NCBI GenBank assembly: GCA_002293475.1
Contig: DBDG01000036.1
Location: forward strand, 1-49,352
Origin: Lachnospiraceae bacterium UBA938
GTDB taxonomy: Bacteria; Bacillota; Clostridia; Lachnospirales; Lachnospiraceae
Direction: 5' to 3'
Length of the DNA stretch: 49,352 nucleotides
The position numbers and the translations under genes are program-made. A model generated the notes under the pieces. That model searched no databases. It worked only from the letters and a program-made list of their open reading frames with translations, and was not told the origin of the DNA. Numbering within the stretch: position 1 is the stretch's first letter; the number at the start of each line of letters is the position of its first letter. Positions 1 through 9,155 of the stretch are shown here, one piece after another.

Positions 1-24
1 TATTAATTCTTCTGTAACATAATA

Positions 25-54
25 TTGACCTACAGTGCCTCATGGTGATATAAT
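25..54 (+). promoter_or_regulatory. Sigma-A-type promoter for the plus-strand membrane protein gene
   Basis: TTGACC (25-30) and a perfect TATAAT (49-54) are separated by 18 bases. Transcription would begin near 61, about 50 bases before the ATG at 111. This is the only plus-strand promoter I could pair with a gene in the window. Called from sequence only. Confidence 0.6.
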
Positions 55-110
55 CGCTTTTAAATAAACGAAATAACTAATCATATTCAATGTGATAGAA
101 AAGAGATTTC

Positions 111-1616
111 ATGATCAAATTAAAAGATCCAGTAATCATATGCGGAATAATACTATTTGGTGCCGTCTTTCTCTATTATACTGTTGTGAATCCGGTTATT
201 GTTAATTTCCATGACGACTGGAGATACTTTGGGTTTTTTGAGTCCGACCCTATCCCTAGACTGGGCAGGTGGAATATCACGCGTCTTTTTCAGGAACATT
301 TAATGCCTCTGTCCGGCTATTTAACGGCATTTATCATCTATCCACTGACAGGTGACTATCTGGCTTCATCCAGTATTTCTTTGGCACTGCTGATGGCACT
401 GTCTTTGAATATCTTATTCTTTGCTTTATATCGATTGTTCAGCGTCTTATGTCCAAAGAAAGACTTATGCCTGTTAGCCAGCTGCTTTATGATGCTGTTA
501 TGTTTTACCATATTTAAGCACAGTCCGGAAAGTAATGTTCACATGTTCTTTTCTAATGAGTACAACCTATATTTCTATTATGTTTTTCCTAATATTTTAA
601 ATTCCGTTACTGTCTTACTATTAACCCGGCATCTGATATTGAACAACCGTCTTTCCCTGCTGACAGATGCTCCGGTCAAGTCTGGTATCTTAGTTGTGGC
701 CATCTATTTCTGCATCTTCTCTATGCTTTTTTCTGCGGGCATATTGTTATCGTTCGCTATTATCATAGTTTTACAGAGGTTTTATGCGGCAGTCCGTCAA
801 AATAAAAAATTATCTGTTGGAATACAAGGTTTTATAGTAGAATTGTTCAAGCACTATAACATAGCCGTACTCATCATCACCGGCACCGGAGTGGCGATGA
901 TACTTGAACTCCAAAGCGGCCGCTCCAATGCCGATTGGGATTCCATCTTTACCGGTTCGCTGTTAAGCTCCGCCTTTTTTAGAAGAATTCTAGCAGCGGC
1001 AAGCGGGTTGATCGGACTTTTTAGATCAATCAATAAATATATTATTATAATATTATTGTTTATCGTAGTCGTAGCCGCCGCACACTGCTTCATAAAACGT
1101 AAGGACCGACTTCACCCAATAATGAATAGAGTCTTTCAATCCATATCATGTTCTATATTCTTGATGATCTTTTACACCTTGATTGCCGCAAAAGGAGGAA
1201 TCGACCGGGCCGAGTTGGTTTACTGTGTCTATGGAATATTCTTTTTCTTAATCTTGGCCGTCACTTTATCATGTCTATATATACTAGAAAATATTGCCTA
1301 TTCCCGTATCTTGTTTCCTTTTATCCTGACAATGCTGTTCATGATTCTCATCAATTATACAAGATGGCCGTATGAATCCCATAACGCACTGCAGCAGTCA
1401 CAACTGACCAATCAGGTCATTGATGCCATCACTGAAGCCAGTGAGGCTGGCCATCAGGCTGTTGTGCTACACGTTCCGGCGGATTATATACCAGCATGGG
1501 CAGTCAGCAGGCTTTCCCATACCTTATATTATCATAATCTTACCACAACACGGATAAGAATAGCCGATGTCATCTATGATGCCGATCACAAGGTTTATTA
1601 TGTTCCAGAACTCTGA
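111..1616 (+). CDS. Polytopic membrane protein, GT-C glycosyltransferase-like
   Basis: A 501-residue protein made mostly of long hydrophobic segments (roughly ten or more membrane spans). After the first span is an Asp-Asp pair in an extracytoplasmic loop (FHDDWRYFGF, near residues 33-42), followed by LGRWN and HLMPLSGY. This layout resembles GT-C enzymes that use polyprenyl-phosphate sugars or transfer side branches outside the membrane; the exact family is not certain. A weak purine-rich RBS (AAGAGA) precedes the ATG. It is the only plus-strand gene, and its last 47 bases overlap the end of the opposing DUF5672 gene. It may add side-chain sugars to the cluster product, but this is inferred from its position and topology only. 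Confidence 0.8.
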   Translation: MIKLKDPVIICGIILFGAVFLYYTVVNPVIVNFHDDWRYFGFFESDPIPRLGRWNITRLFQEHLMPLSGYLTAFIIYPLTGDYLASSSISLALLMALSLNILFFALYRLFSVLCPKKDLCLLASCFMMLLCFTIFKHSPESNVHMFFSNEYNLYFYYVFPNILNSVTVLLLTRHLILNNRLSLLTDAPVKSGILVVAIYFCIFSMLFSAGILLSFAIIIVLQRFYAAVRQNKKLSVGIQGFIVELFKHYNIAVLIITGTGVAMILELQSGRSNADWDSIFTGSLLSSAFFRRILAAASGLIGLFRSINKYIIIILLFIVVVAAAHCFIKRKDRLHPIMNRVFQSISCSIFLMIFYTLIAAKGGIDRAELVYCVYGIFFFLILAVTLSCLYILENIAYSRILFPFILTMLFMILINYTRWPYESHNALQQSQLTNQVIDAITEASEAGHQAVVLHVPADYIPAWAVSRLSHTLYYHNLTTTRIRIADVIYDADHKVYYVPEL

Positions 1617-2340
1617 TATATTGCTTTATAAGCCGCCAACGTTTTGTCAGGGGATTCTCAAAGCGGGGAAAATCTGCATTGGGGCCGCGCCATTTGTGAA
1701 AGAGAAAAGGCGTGATGCCCTCCGTTTCCGGCAGGGGATGTTCGTGTCCGAAATATCTGGCGGCCTCTAATGGAGCAATTTTCATTCCTGCCGCTTCGAT
1801 CCGATGTTTGTTCATACAGCACAGGAAAATATCTTCATTATAGGATCCGTCTTTGGCGGGCTCCCAATTCAAATTGGCCTGCCGAGGAAACTCAAGCAGT
1901 TTTTTACTCCGTAAGGAAACACTGTTGCCCACTCGGCAGAGGTTTCCATAAACATCATGATAACAATGTTCCCGTGCTGGCAACGGCCATGGAGAACCGA
2001 TATAGTCATATTTAAGAAAATCTTCTCGCCAGCTCTCAGGATGTACCACAAAGCCATCGTAATGGATCAGAAGGACGTACGGAGTGTCTATATAGTCTCC
2101 CAGTTCATAAACCATCTTATAATTAAAGTGATCAATCTCCGATAGCTTGGAGGTTTTTTTCCAGCTAATTCCGACGGGCAGAAAAAACGGCCTTCTATGC
2201 GTTATCAACACCACTTTTCCAAAATCAATGCCCCGCATACTGTATTGCAGTGCTTTGATTGTCTCATAGAGCTTTACGCTTGTCATGGCCGCTAAAGTAA
2301 CTTGCGGTAATTGTAATTTTTCCGATGTCAGTTTTTTCAT
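1570..2340 (-). CDS. DUF5672 family protein, probable glycosyltransferase
   Basis: A 256-residue soluble protein with the pattern I associate with DUF5672 proteins of glycan clusters: an N-terminal beta-strand region (QVTLAAMTSV), a central LLIHYDGFVV with a DxD-like acidic site, DYIGSPWP, GNSVSLRSKKLLEFP and YNEDIFLC. These resemble a GT-A nucleotide-sugar site plus acceptor loops. The function of the family is not firmly established. It is the last minus-strand gene of the cluster, 36 bases after the GT11 gene. Its end overlaps the end of the plus-strand GT-C-like gene by 47 bases, so the basic tail CDRHHR is encoded antisense to another protein's C-terminus. Confidence 0.8.
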   Translation of the reverse strand: MKKLTSEKLQLPQVTLAAMTSVKLYETIKALQYSMRGIDFGKVVLITHRRPFFLPVGISWKKTSKLSEIDHFNYKMVYELGDYIDTPYVLLIHYDGFVVHPESWREDFLKYDYIGSPWPLPAREHCYHDVYGNLCRVGNSVSLRSKKLLEFPRQANLNWEPAKDGSYNEDIFLCCMNKHRIEAAGMKIAPLEAARYFGHEHPLPETEGITPFLFHKWRGPNADFPRFENPLTKRWRLIKQYIRVLEHNKPCDRHHR

Positions 2341-2376
2341 ATTTTAATCCGCTACCTCTAATAGCAACTCTTGATA

Positions 2377-3408
2377 CTATTTATTCAGCATTCTCCTGAT
2401 TCTTCGGCCAATGCCCCGAATCCTTCTGATACAATAGTGCTTGCCATAAAGTAACCGGCTCCTTATCGTCTGCATACCCAGCCACAACCCTGTCGATTTC
2501 CGGTTAATCATCCGGTACTTTGGACTGCTTGCCTTATAACGTTCCAGTTCCTGCCGGCACGCTTCATCACTGAATATTCTCCCCTTCCGGTCCTGGTAAT
2601 GCCAGCCCTGATAAATATTCTGCTCCGAAGCCCAATAGCCGTCAGAAACATTGTGACGTGCCCAGTATTTCGGGGCAATAATATATTTTACCGTAGTACT
2701 GGTATATGCAGGAAAATAGGCAAAGGAGGAGTTAGACAGCAACAGATAGGCGGCATTTTTAAGTATTGCGTAGTCTTTGGCTAGGTCAAAATTATACGCC
2801 GGTATCCCCGGCAAGATCTTGCCAGCTTCCTTCACGTCGTTGGTAATAATCATGAATTCCATATCTGGCCTGATCTTCCGCATATTTTTCATGCCTTGCC
2901 GCCAATAGTTCTTCCGGAGGTACAGCTCCGGACAATCCAGATAATCACTGCAGCGCAGATGCAGAATACACAGATTGTCCCGACTAAACTCCATCACATC
3001 ATATTCCGGTTTCACAGTAAGCCATTCTCTGATCTCGTCATGATATTTCCGATAATAATCTTCCGACTGCATGTTTCCATATAATAAAGTTCCGTCACCT
3101 ATCATTCGTAACTGCTCATCCGTACCGGTAATATAACAGCCGTGTTCCAAGTCATGCTTGGAATTGCCTAGGAATATCCGGTCCTCTTTTTCTTGATATA
3201 TTCTGATAAAATCCTTTTTATCGGATCGAATGCCATAATCGAGATCCATAAAATACAGTCCGCAGTTGCTATGGATGTTATTAGCAACCGTTTCTTCCCC
3301 CAAGATCGAATACTCATATCCTAAGTCCTTGGCAATGCATCTGACCGTTATATAGCAGAACAGCTGATTCCCCAGCCCCTGTCCCCGTAGCAGCTCCGTC
3401 CCTATCAT
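2377..3408 (-). CDS. GT11-family glycosyltransferase with degenerate donor motif
   Basis: A 343-residue relative of alpha-1,2-fucosyltransferases (GT11). The N-terminal GQGLGNQLF matches the family's GGLGNQ(M/L)F motif and the C-terminal LLSNSSFAYFPA matches the usual NSSFSWW region. The family's HxRRGDY donor-binding motif reads HLRCSDY at residues 150-156, so one of the two Arg and the Gly are lost. It may therefore use another donor or be weakly active. I chose the ATG at 3408, which has GAGG six bases upstream, over the GTG at 3420. It lies between the ABC flippase and the DUF5672 gene. A second, canonical GT11 sits at 6296-7219. Confidence 0.85.
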   Translation of the reverse strand: MIGTELLRGQGLGNQLFCYITVRCIAKDLGYEYSILGEETVANNIHSNCGLYFMDLDYGIRSDKKDFIRIYQEKEDRIFLGNSKHDLEHGCYITGTDEQLRMIGDGTLLYGNMQSEDYYRKYHDEIREWLTVKPEYDVMEFSRDNLCILHLRCSDYLDCPELYLRKNYWRQGMKNMRKIRPDMEFMIITNDVKEAGKILPGIPAYNFDLAKDYAILKNAAYLLLSNSSFAYFPAYTSTTVKYIIAPKYWARHNVSDGYWASEQNIYQGWHYQDRKGRIFSDEACRQELERYKASSPKYRMINRKSTGLWLGMQTIRSRLLYGKHYCIRRIRGIGRRIRRMLNK

Positions 3409-3444
3409 TTCATACCTCACGCATACTATCTAAGAATTTCCTAT

Positions 3445-5211
3445 TTATTGTAACATGGTTTCAATCAGCTTCCCATCTTCCACTTTATAGATTATATCAC
3501 ACTTAGCAATCGTATTTAACCGATGGGCAATAATGATCATCGTCTTTTTACCATGAAAACTGTTCACGGCATCCATAACCGCTTTTTCTGTATCATTATC
3601 TAGGGCCGAAGTAGCCTCATCAAACACCAGTATCTCCGGATTGTGGTACAATGCCCGTGCAATCCCGATCCGCTGCCGCTGACCGCCGGACAGCCTGACT
3701 CCCCTGTCGCCAATGGTAGTATCCGCACCCTCCGGCAGGCTTTCGACGAATTCTTTCAGCTGGGCTTCCTCAAGAACCTTCCATATTCTTTCTTCATCGA
3801 TTTTATCGCGGTCAATCCCGAAAGCAATATTATCCCGGATCGATTCATCCACCAGATAAATCGCCTGCGGGATGTAACCGATCTGAGCCAGCCATGATTC
3901 ATAATTTTCAAAGATATCCCGGCCATCGCAGGTAATGCTTCCTTCCTTAGCATGCAGCAGTCCCAGTAAGATATCGACAATAGTCGATTTACCGACCCCC
4001 GATACACCGATGATACCGACTGATTTCCCTTTCGGCACCTGCATACCGGCATCGCTGAAAATATTTCTGTCCGTACCCGGATAAGCAAATGTTATGCCTT
4101 TAAGTTCGATTTTTTCTTGCAGCGATAATCTGGGGGAACGGCTCTTTTCCTTTTCTGCCGCCATATGGGCATCAGTTTTCATGCCTTTTTGAAGATTCTG
4201 ATACAGAAAATCCAGACTGGGCTGCGTATAGGAGATTTCCGTCACGTAGGTATTGATCCGGGTAAAACTGGGCATAATACGGATCGCGGCCAAGCCAAAC
4301 GCGCTGATCGTCGTAATCAGATAATCGCTATTTCCCCCATTTTGGATATAAATCAATACAAAAGTAAGAATACTGATCACAAAAACCGTTTCAATCAACA
4401 GCCGTGGCACATTATTAAGCAAAGCATAATTTCTGGCCACATTAGCGCCGATCTTCCCGCTCTCATAATAATTACGGATGAAAAACTCCTCCCGGTTCAG
4501 CACCTTCACATCCTTTAATCCGTAGATTGCCTGAATCCGCCATTTGGCTATCCGAGACTGGATGGCCTGGTTCCTTTTCCCGATCACATTCATCCGCGGC
4601 TTCAGCACCTTGATAATCAGCAGCGTCATCCCGCCGAAAATGACCATGATGAACAGCGTCATTTTCCAGTCGATAATAACCAGCATGGCAAAGATCAGCA
4701 CGGATACCGTCAATTCACTGGCCAGCTGAAGCAAGGCCAGCAGCAGGGAAAAGCTTTGCGGGATATCGCTGTCCGTAAGCCGGAAAACCGTAGGAATATC
4801 CGCTCCCAGATAATCTTCATAGGGACGGTTTAAGAATTCCCGCATCACCCGGCTGATCATTTTATTACGGGTGCGGGTGATAAAGGTGTTTTGCCGGTAC
4901 ACGACAAACAGGCTATAAACATTTTTGATAACAAATATTGCCATTAAGGTCGTTAACAGGATCACCACTAGCTGACCGCTATACTGAATATTCAAAAACT
5001 GATAGATATTCTTTAAGGCATCATGCTCATGAATCAGCTCCGTCAGTTCGTCCGGATTCAAGATGACCGACACCGCCGGTATCATCGCGGAAACGCCCAG
5101 CGTTTCCAAGATGCCGCCGATAAAAATCATTGCTCCTAGGATAATAAACTGCCGCTTCTGCTGTTTATCCAATATGCATTTCAGCTTAGTGAACATGCCT
5201 GTCTTCTCCAT
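3445..5211 (-). CDS. PglK/MsbA-type ABC transporter, lipid-linked oligosaccharide flippase
   Basis: A 588-residue fused half-transporter. Residues about 20-330 hold the transmembrane domain and about 365-588 the ATPase. Walker A is GVSGVGKST (402-410), the signature LSGGQRQR is near 507-514, Walker B ILVFDEATSALD follows, and the switch His lies in IIIAHR. The order and length match PglK/WlaB, which flips the lipid-linked heptasaccharide for N-glycosylation in Campylobacter, and related lipid exporters. It would move a lipid-linked glycan outward at the cost of ATP. It is flanked by GT2 and GT11 genes. A Wzx-type flippase is also encoded at 23077-24345, so the cluster has two different export solutions. 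Confidence 0.93.
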   Translation of the reverse strand: MEKTGMFTKLKCILDKQQKRQFIILGAMIFIGGILETLGVSAMIPAVSVILNPDELTELIHEHDALKNIYQFLNIQYSGQLVVILLTTLMAIFVIKNVYSLFVVYRQNTFITRTRNKMISRVMREFLNRPYEDYLGADIPTVFRLTDSDIPQSFSLLLALLQLASELTVSVLIFAMLVIIDWKMTLFIMVIFGGMTLLIIKVLKPRMNVIGKRNQAIQSRIAKWRIQAIYGLKDVKVLNREEFFIRNYYESGKIGANVARNYALLNNVPRLLIETVFVISILTFVLIYIQNGGNSDYLITTISAFGLAAIRIMPSFTRINTYVTEISYTQPSLDFLYQNLQKGMKTDAHMAAEKEKSRSPRLSLQEKIELKGITFAYPGTDRNIFSDAGMQVPKGKSVGIIGVSGVGKSTIVDILLGLLHAKEGSITCDGRDIFENYESWLAQIGYIPQAIYLVDESIRDNIAFGIDRDKIDEERIWKVLEEAQLKEFVESLPEGADTTIGDRGVRLSGGQRQRIGIARALYHNPEILVFDEATSALDNDTEKAVMDAVNSFHGKKTMIIIAHRLNTIAKCDIIYKVEDGKLIETMLQ

Positions 5212-5274
5212 AAGTATAATATCCTCTCTGCATTTCTATTTATAATGTCTTCATGCCTCTCCAAGTCATTCTGC

Positions 5275-6285
5275 TTAACTTTTTTGCCGATAGGGAATCC
5301 AATATTTCTCGTACAGCTTCACCGCCCGGTAATACCAGCCGTGAGCCTTGAGCATCATCGTCATCCTAACTCTGTCTCCCCTTGTCGCCCATTCATTTCG
5401 ATAGACCTCACGAATTCTTTCTTCTTCGCTTTTTAACAGCCGAAACAGCCTTTCTGCAAATTCTTGCTGCCCCTTATCCTTAAAATCAACATAATAAAAA
5501 AGCATCCGGCGATAAAAATAATATGCTGATTTTTCTGCCAAAACTTCCAGCCCCTGTTCCCTGAGAAAAGCTTCCTGCTCTTTCCATATCGGTATCTCAC
5601 AGGCAAACCGCCGCTCCCCCGTCTTTTTATTCATAATACTGCCAGCCCGGTCAACAATATAATTATAGCAGGCCACATCCAAATAAACACAGCGCTTCAT
5701 CCGGCAGAAAGCTTCGGTAGTATACATAATGTCCTCTGAACTTTTACCCACCGCGAATCTTATCTCTGCCACCAGTTCCCGTACAAATAGCTTACTCCAG
5801 ACCGAAGGATAGATCCGGTACTGCCGATGCCCGCAGATATAGATTTCCAGTGCTTCCTCCCGCGACAGGCCAACTACTTCACCTGTCGTCCGCCGCTCCT
5901 GTCCGCTGCCTCCCAGCTGCCGAAAATCGCATACCGCCACCTGAGCATCCTGAGCCGTCAGAGCCGCCAACATTCTCTCATACATATCAGCTTCAATAAA
6001 ATCATCCCCATCTACATAGCCGATATACTTCCCCTTAACTATTGCCAGACCAGCATTACGGGCATCCGAAAGCCCGCCGTTCTTTTTATGAACAACCCTG
6101 ATTCTTGCATCCTGCCTGGCATATTCATCACAAAGCTCCCCCGAACCGTCATCCGAACCGTCATCCACCAAAATAATCTCCAGTTCCCGATAGCTCTGTT
6201 TTATCAACGATTCCACACAACGCGGCAGATATTCCTTAATATTATAAACTGCCACAATCACCGATATCAGTCCGTCATCACTCAT
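5275..6285 (-). CDS. GT2-family glycosyltransferase
   Basis: A 336-residue GT-A fold enzyme. SVIVAVYNIKEYLPRCVESL opens the domain, LVDDGSDDGS forms the nucleotide pocket, SDARNAGL follows, and YVDGDDFIEA carries the metal-binding acidic pair. The C-terminal 120 residues are charged and helical, as is common in capsule GT2 enzymes, with no clear membrane anchor. It should transfer one sugar from a nucleotide donor to the growing lipid-linked chain at the cytoplasmic face; donor and acceptor cannot be read from sequence. The ATG follows GAGGAAAATAGG. It starts ten bases after the end of the canonical GT11 gene. Confidence 0.92.
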   Translation of the reverse strand: MSDDGLISVIVAVYNIKEYLPRCVESLIKQSYRELEIILVDDGSDDGSGELCDEYARQDARIRVVHKKNGGLSDARNAGLAIVKGKYIGYVDGDDFIEADMYERMLAALTAQDAQVAVCDFRQLGGSGQERRTTGEVVGLSREEALEIYICGHRQYRIYPSVWSKLFVRELVAEIRFAVGKSSEDIMYTTEAFCRMKRCVYLDVACYNYIVDRAGSIMNKKTGERRFACEIPIWKEQEAFLREQGLEVLAEKSAYYFYRRMLFYYVDFKDKGQQEFAERLFRLLKSEEERIREVYRNEWATRGDRVRMTMMLKAHGWYYRAVKLYEKYWIPYRQKS

Positions 6286-6295
6286 CCTATTTTCC

Positions 6296-7219
6296 TCAGA
6301 CTAACCTGCCATCTGCCGACACCTTGATCATCCCCGGTGTAAAAATATCGTTACATTCCTGGTTATTAAACCATTTCGCCGGCGCAATGATGCACTTATC
6401 CTTCCGCTCGTTAATCCACGAAGCCCACCAGCTGAAACTGCTGTTGGCAATGATATGATGCCGGCACTTGCTCATCAGCATCATGTCTAAAAACCCGGTA
6501 TGTTCGGTAGTCTCTTCAATGATATTGAACTGCTCCGGCAATTCCGCCTCACCTGGCCGGCGGTACCGTGACTCCAGCCAGTTTTTTGCCCATTTCAGGT
6601 CATTGCTGAAAACATAAAAATAAGCATTGGGATACCGGGTCTTCATATAAGCAATGGCTGTCTCATAATACCGGTCTGTACAGATACCTCCGTAACGCTC
6701 ATCCGCCAGCAGATAATCGCCTCTGCGAATATGTACGCTGATCGCCTCAGTATTGTCGATCATATACTGATGCGTGCCAATATGCTGGTCAAGGTCTGCC
6801 GGCAGATGCATGGTGCTCCGCTCCGGAAACGTAAATACTTTCCGGACTTCCTCTTCAATATCCTTAAAATATTTCTCACTCTGAAACCACCCGGTCAGAT
6901 AGGCCGGATCATGCTCCAGCAGATTCGTGTCAAAATTACAATCCTTCTCCTTAACCTCCATGCTCCGGCGCCCCAATAACCGCCGCCGAATACGGTGCGA
7001 TATTTTCAAAGACCCGTCCGTCATCGACGTGATCTCATCCCAGGAAGCCCGCGGATAATCAATCCCAAAAACCGACAGCATAATCGGTCTCGCATGATCA
7101 TGCCGGTATTCATTAATATCATCAAACTTCACTGTCTTCCCCTGCGAACAAAGCTTTAAATATAACGCATACTGAAACATCTGATTCCCCAGCCCGCCTG
7201 ACATCCTGATAATAACCAT
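6296..7219 (-). CDS. Alpha-1,2-fucosyltransferase-like GT11 enzyme
   Basis: A 307-residue protein with all GT11 landmarks: MSGGLGNQMFQYALYLKL at the N-terminus, HIRRGDY at 163-169 for GDP-sugar binding, YFYVFSNDLKWAK, and NSSFSWWASWI near the C-terminus. Characterised members add L-fucose in alpha-1,2 linkage to galactose from GDP-fucose. I take the ATG at 7219, with GGGAG four bases upstream; a TTG at 7240 would only add seven residues lacking family similarity. No GDP-fucose synthesis genes (manC, gmd, fcl) lie in the window, so the donor must come from elsewhere. It follows an AsnB-like gene by 25 bases. Confidence 0.93.
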   Translation of the reverse strand: MVIIRMSGGLGNQMFQYALYLKLCSQGKTVKFDDINEYRHDHARPIMLSVFGIDYPRASWDEITSMTDGSLKISHRIRRRLLGRRSMEVKEKDCNFDTNLLEHDPAYLTGWFQSEKYFKDIEEEVRKVFTFPERSTMHLPADLDQHIGTHQYMIDNTEAISVHIRRGDYLLADERYGGICTDRYYETAIAYMKTRYPNAYFYVFSNDLKWAKNWLESRYRRPGEAELPEQFNIIEETTEHTGFLDMMLMSKCRHHIIANSSFSWWASWINERKDKCIIAPAKWFNNQECNDIFTPGMIKVSADGRLV

Positions 7220-7244
7220 ACTACTCCCATCCGCACCCAATATG

Positions 7245-9122
7245 CTATCTAATCTTTTCGCTTTGCCATTGCTGGAACATCAAAATATACCAGATCTGAA
7301 TCCGCCATTCGCCCTTTTCGATAAAGTCATTCCATATCTTCCATACGATATCCGCATCCAAGATCCCTTGCCGCTTCAGGACATCCCTGTCAATCAGAGC
7401 CTCAGCCCATTCTCTCAGCCGCGGCTGCTTAAGCCATTTCTCAACCGGAATGCTGAATCCTTTCTTGGGCCGCTCCATCATTTCTTTGGGCACATAGCGG
7501 TAGAGTACGTCCCGCAATACCCGCTTACCAGTGCCATCGGCCCGTTTGTACTCTATCGGCAGGCTCCATGCAAATTCTACCACATCCTTGTCCAGCATGG
7601 GAACCCTTGTTTCCAAAGAAACTGCCATAGCGGCCCGATCTACCTTCACTAAAATATCATCGGGATGATACATCAGCATGTCAAGGAGCATGAGATTATG
7701 ATTGGTTTCCGCAAAAAAGCGGGTATCCATCCCGTCAAACAGATATATTCGCTTCTCGTGACTGCGGCTGATCTGCCTGACTAGCTCATCGGTTTTATAA
7801 GAATCGATGTATAAGCCGGCGGGATCTTTAGCCCCCAACAGCTTACCCTTGATACGAAACATCGGCTTCCTTGCCAAAGGGCTATGAAGCACCAGCTGGC
7901 TGACCGGCTTGCGGACGAAATAGGGTATAGCTCTCATCTTATTCCAGATCCGCTCTACTGAAGCATAGGAGTTATAGCCGCAGAACAACTCATCCCCACC
8001 ATCCCCGCTCAATGATACCGTCACGTGTTCCCTGGTCATTTTACTGACCAGATAGGTAGGTATCTGAGAGGAATCGGCAAATGGTTCGCCATATATATGC
8101 CCCAGTTCCGGGATTACCGCTTCAACGTCCTGTTCGGTTATATAGAGCTCGGTATGCTCCGTTCCCAGATGGGCCGCTATCTCTTTGGCATAGACCGCTT
8201 CATTATATCCGCTCACGTCCATTCCTATCGTAAAGCTTCTGACCCTTCTGCTGTCAAGCGACTGCATCAGGGCAACAATCGTGCTGCTGTCGATGCCTGC
8301 CGAGAGAAAAGCACCGACCGGCACATCCGCCGCCATCTGCTCCTTGATCGAAGCTTTTAGTAAGCGTTCCAGCTCATCGGCCGCCTCTTCCCGGCTGCCC
8401 TTAAAGAGCTGCTCCTGTCCGCATAGCGCCACCTGTTTCATCGACCAGTATGAATAAGCCGTAACCTCCTGATAGGGAGACCGTATCTCCAATATCTTTC
8501 CCGCTTCCAGCTTCGATATTCCCCGATAAATAGAAAAAGGCGCCGGGATATATCCATGCCGGAAATACATGTCCAATACCCCCGTATCAATGGGATTCGC
8601 AAAGCCTTCCAATACCTCGATGGAGCCGATATCGGAAGCAAACACGAAAGATTTCCCGACAAACCCATAATAAAGCGGTTTTTCACCAACCCGGTCCCTA
8701 GCCAAAGATAACATGCGTTCTTTTTTATCGTACACGGCTACAGCAAACATACCCTTGCACATCGTAAGCGTTTCCTTAAGCCCATAGGCTTCTACTGCCG
8801 CCAGCAATACTTCCGTATCTGAGGTCCCCCGGAACGGAACGGCCCCTTTTTCTTTCAGCAGCCTCGCGGCAACGCTCTTATAATTATATATCTCACCGTT
8901 AAAAACCATCACAAACCGGCCGCTATGCGATTCCATCGGCTGGGCGCCGCTCTCGCTGAGGTCTATGACGGCAAGCCGTCTATGCCCAAACACCACACTC
9001 CGGTCAGCCGATATCCATACGCCGCCGGCATCCGGCCCGCGATGAAACATCCGCTCATTCATCCGCTCAATATTCTTCTGAATGTCACCATCAAAATTGC
9101 AAAAACCTGCTATCCCACACAT
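7245..9122 (-). CDS. asnB: AsnB-like glutamine-dependent amidotransferase 1
   Basis: A 625-residue enzyme of the asparagine synthase (glutamine-hydrolysing) family. MCGIAG at the start provides Cys2, the glutaminase nucleophile, which fixes the start at 9122 (GGAGAG RBS); a TTG at 9149 would bury this Cys. HRGPD, FNGEIYN and SDTEV complete the glutaminase domain. The synthetase domain has the ATP PP-loop SAGIDSS (274-280, Ala in place of the usual second Gly), YGEPFADSSQ and SGDGGDE. In glycan clusters such paralogues are thought to amidate uronic acids, as proposed for WbpS of Pseudomonas aeruginosa O6. The cluster supplies GlcNAcA/GalNAcA and ManNAcA as plausible substrates. Confidence 0.92.
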   Translation of the reverse strand: MCGIAGFCNFDGDIQKNIERMNERMFHRGPDAGGVWISADRSVVFGHRRLAVIDLSESGAQPMESHSGRFVMVFNGEIYNYKSVAARLLKEKGAVPFRGTSDTEVLLAAVEAYGLKETLTMCKGMFAVAVYDKKERMLSLARDRVGEKPLYYGFVGKSFVFASDIGSIEVLEGFANPIDTGVLDMYFRHGYIPAPFSIYRGISKLEAGKILEIRSPYQEVTAYSYWSMKQVALCGQEQLFKGSREEAADELERLLKASIKEQMAADVPVGAFLSAGIDSSTIVALMQSLDSRRVRSFTIGMDVSGYNEAVYAKEIAAHLGTEHTELYITEQDVEAVIPELGHIYGEPFADSSQIPTYLVSKMTREHVTVSLSGDGGDELFCGYNSYASVERIWNKMRAIPYFVRKPVSQLVLHSPLARKPMFRIKGKLLGAKDPAGLYIDSYKTDELVRQISRSHEKRIYLFDGMDTRFFAETNHNLMLLDMLMYHPDDILVKVDRAAMAVSLETRVPMLDKDVVEFAWSLPIEYKRADGTGKRVLRDVLYRYVPKEMMERPKKGFSIPVEKWLKQPRLREWAEALIDRDVLKRQGILDADIVWKIWNDFIEKGEWRIQIWYILMFQQWQSEKIR

Positions 9123-9155
9123 AATCTCTCCAAACCGGCAGTTCGGCAAAAAACG

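Noticed and set aside
5827..6327. Plus-strand ORF of 166 codons opposite the GT2 gene.
   Set aside because: It is antisense to a clear GT2, has low-complexity composition and no supported start.
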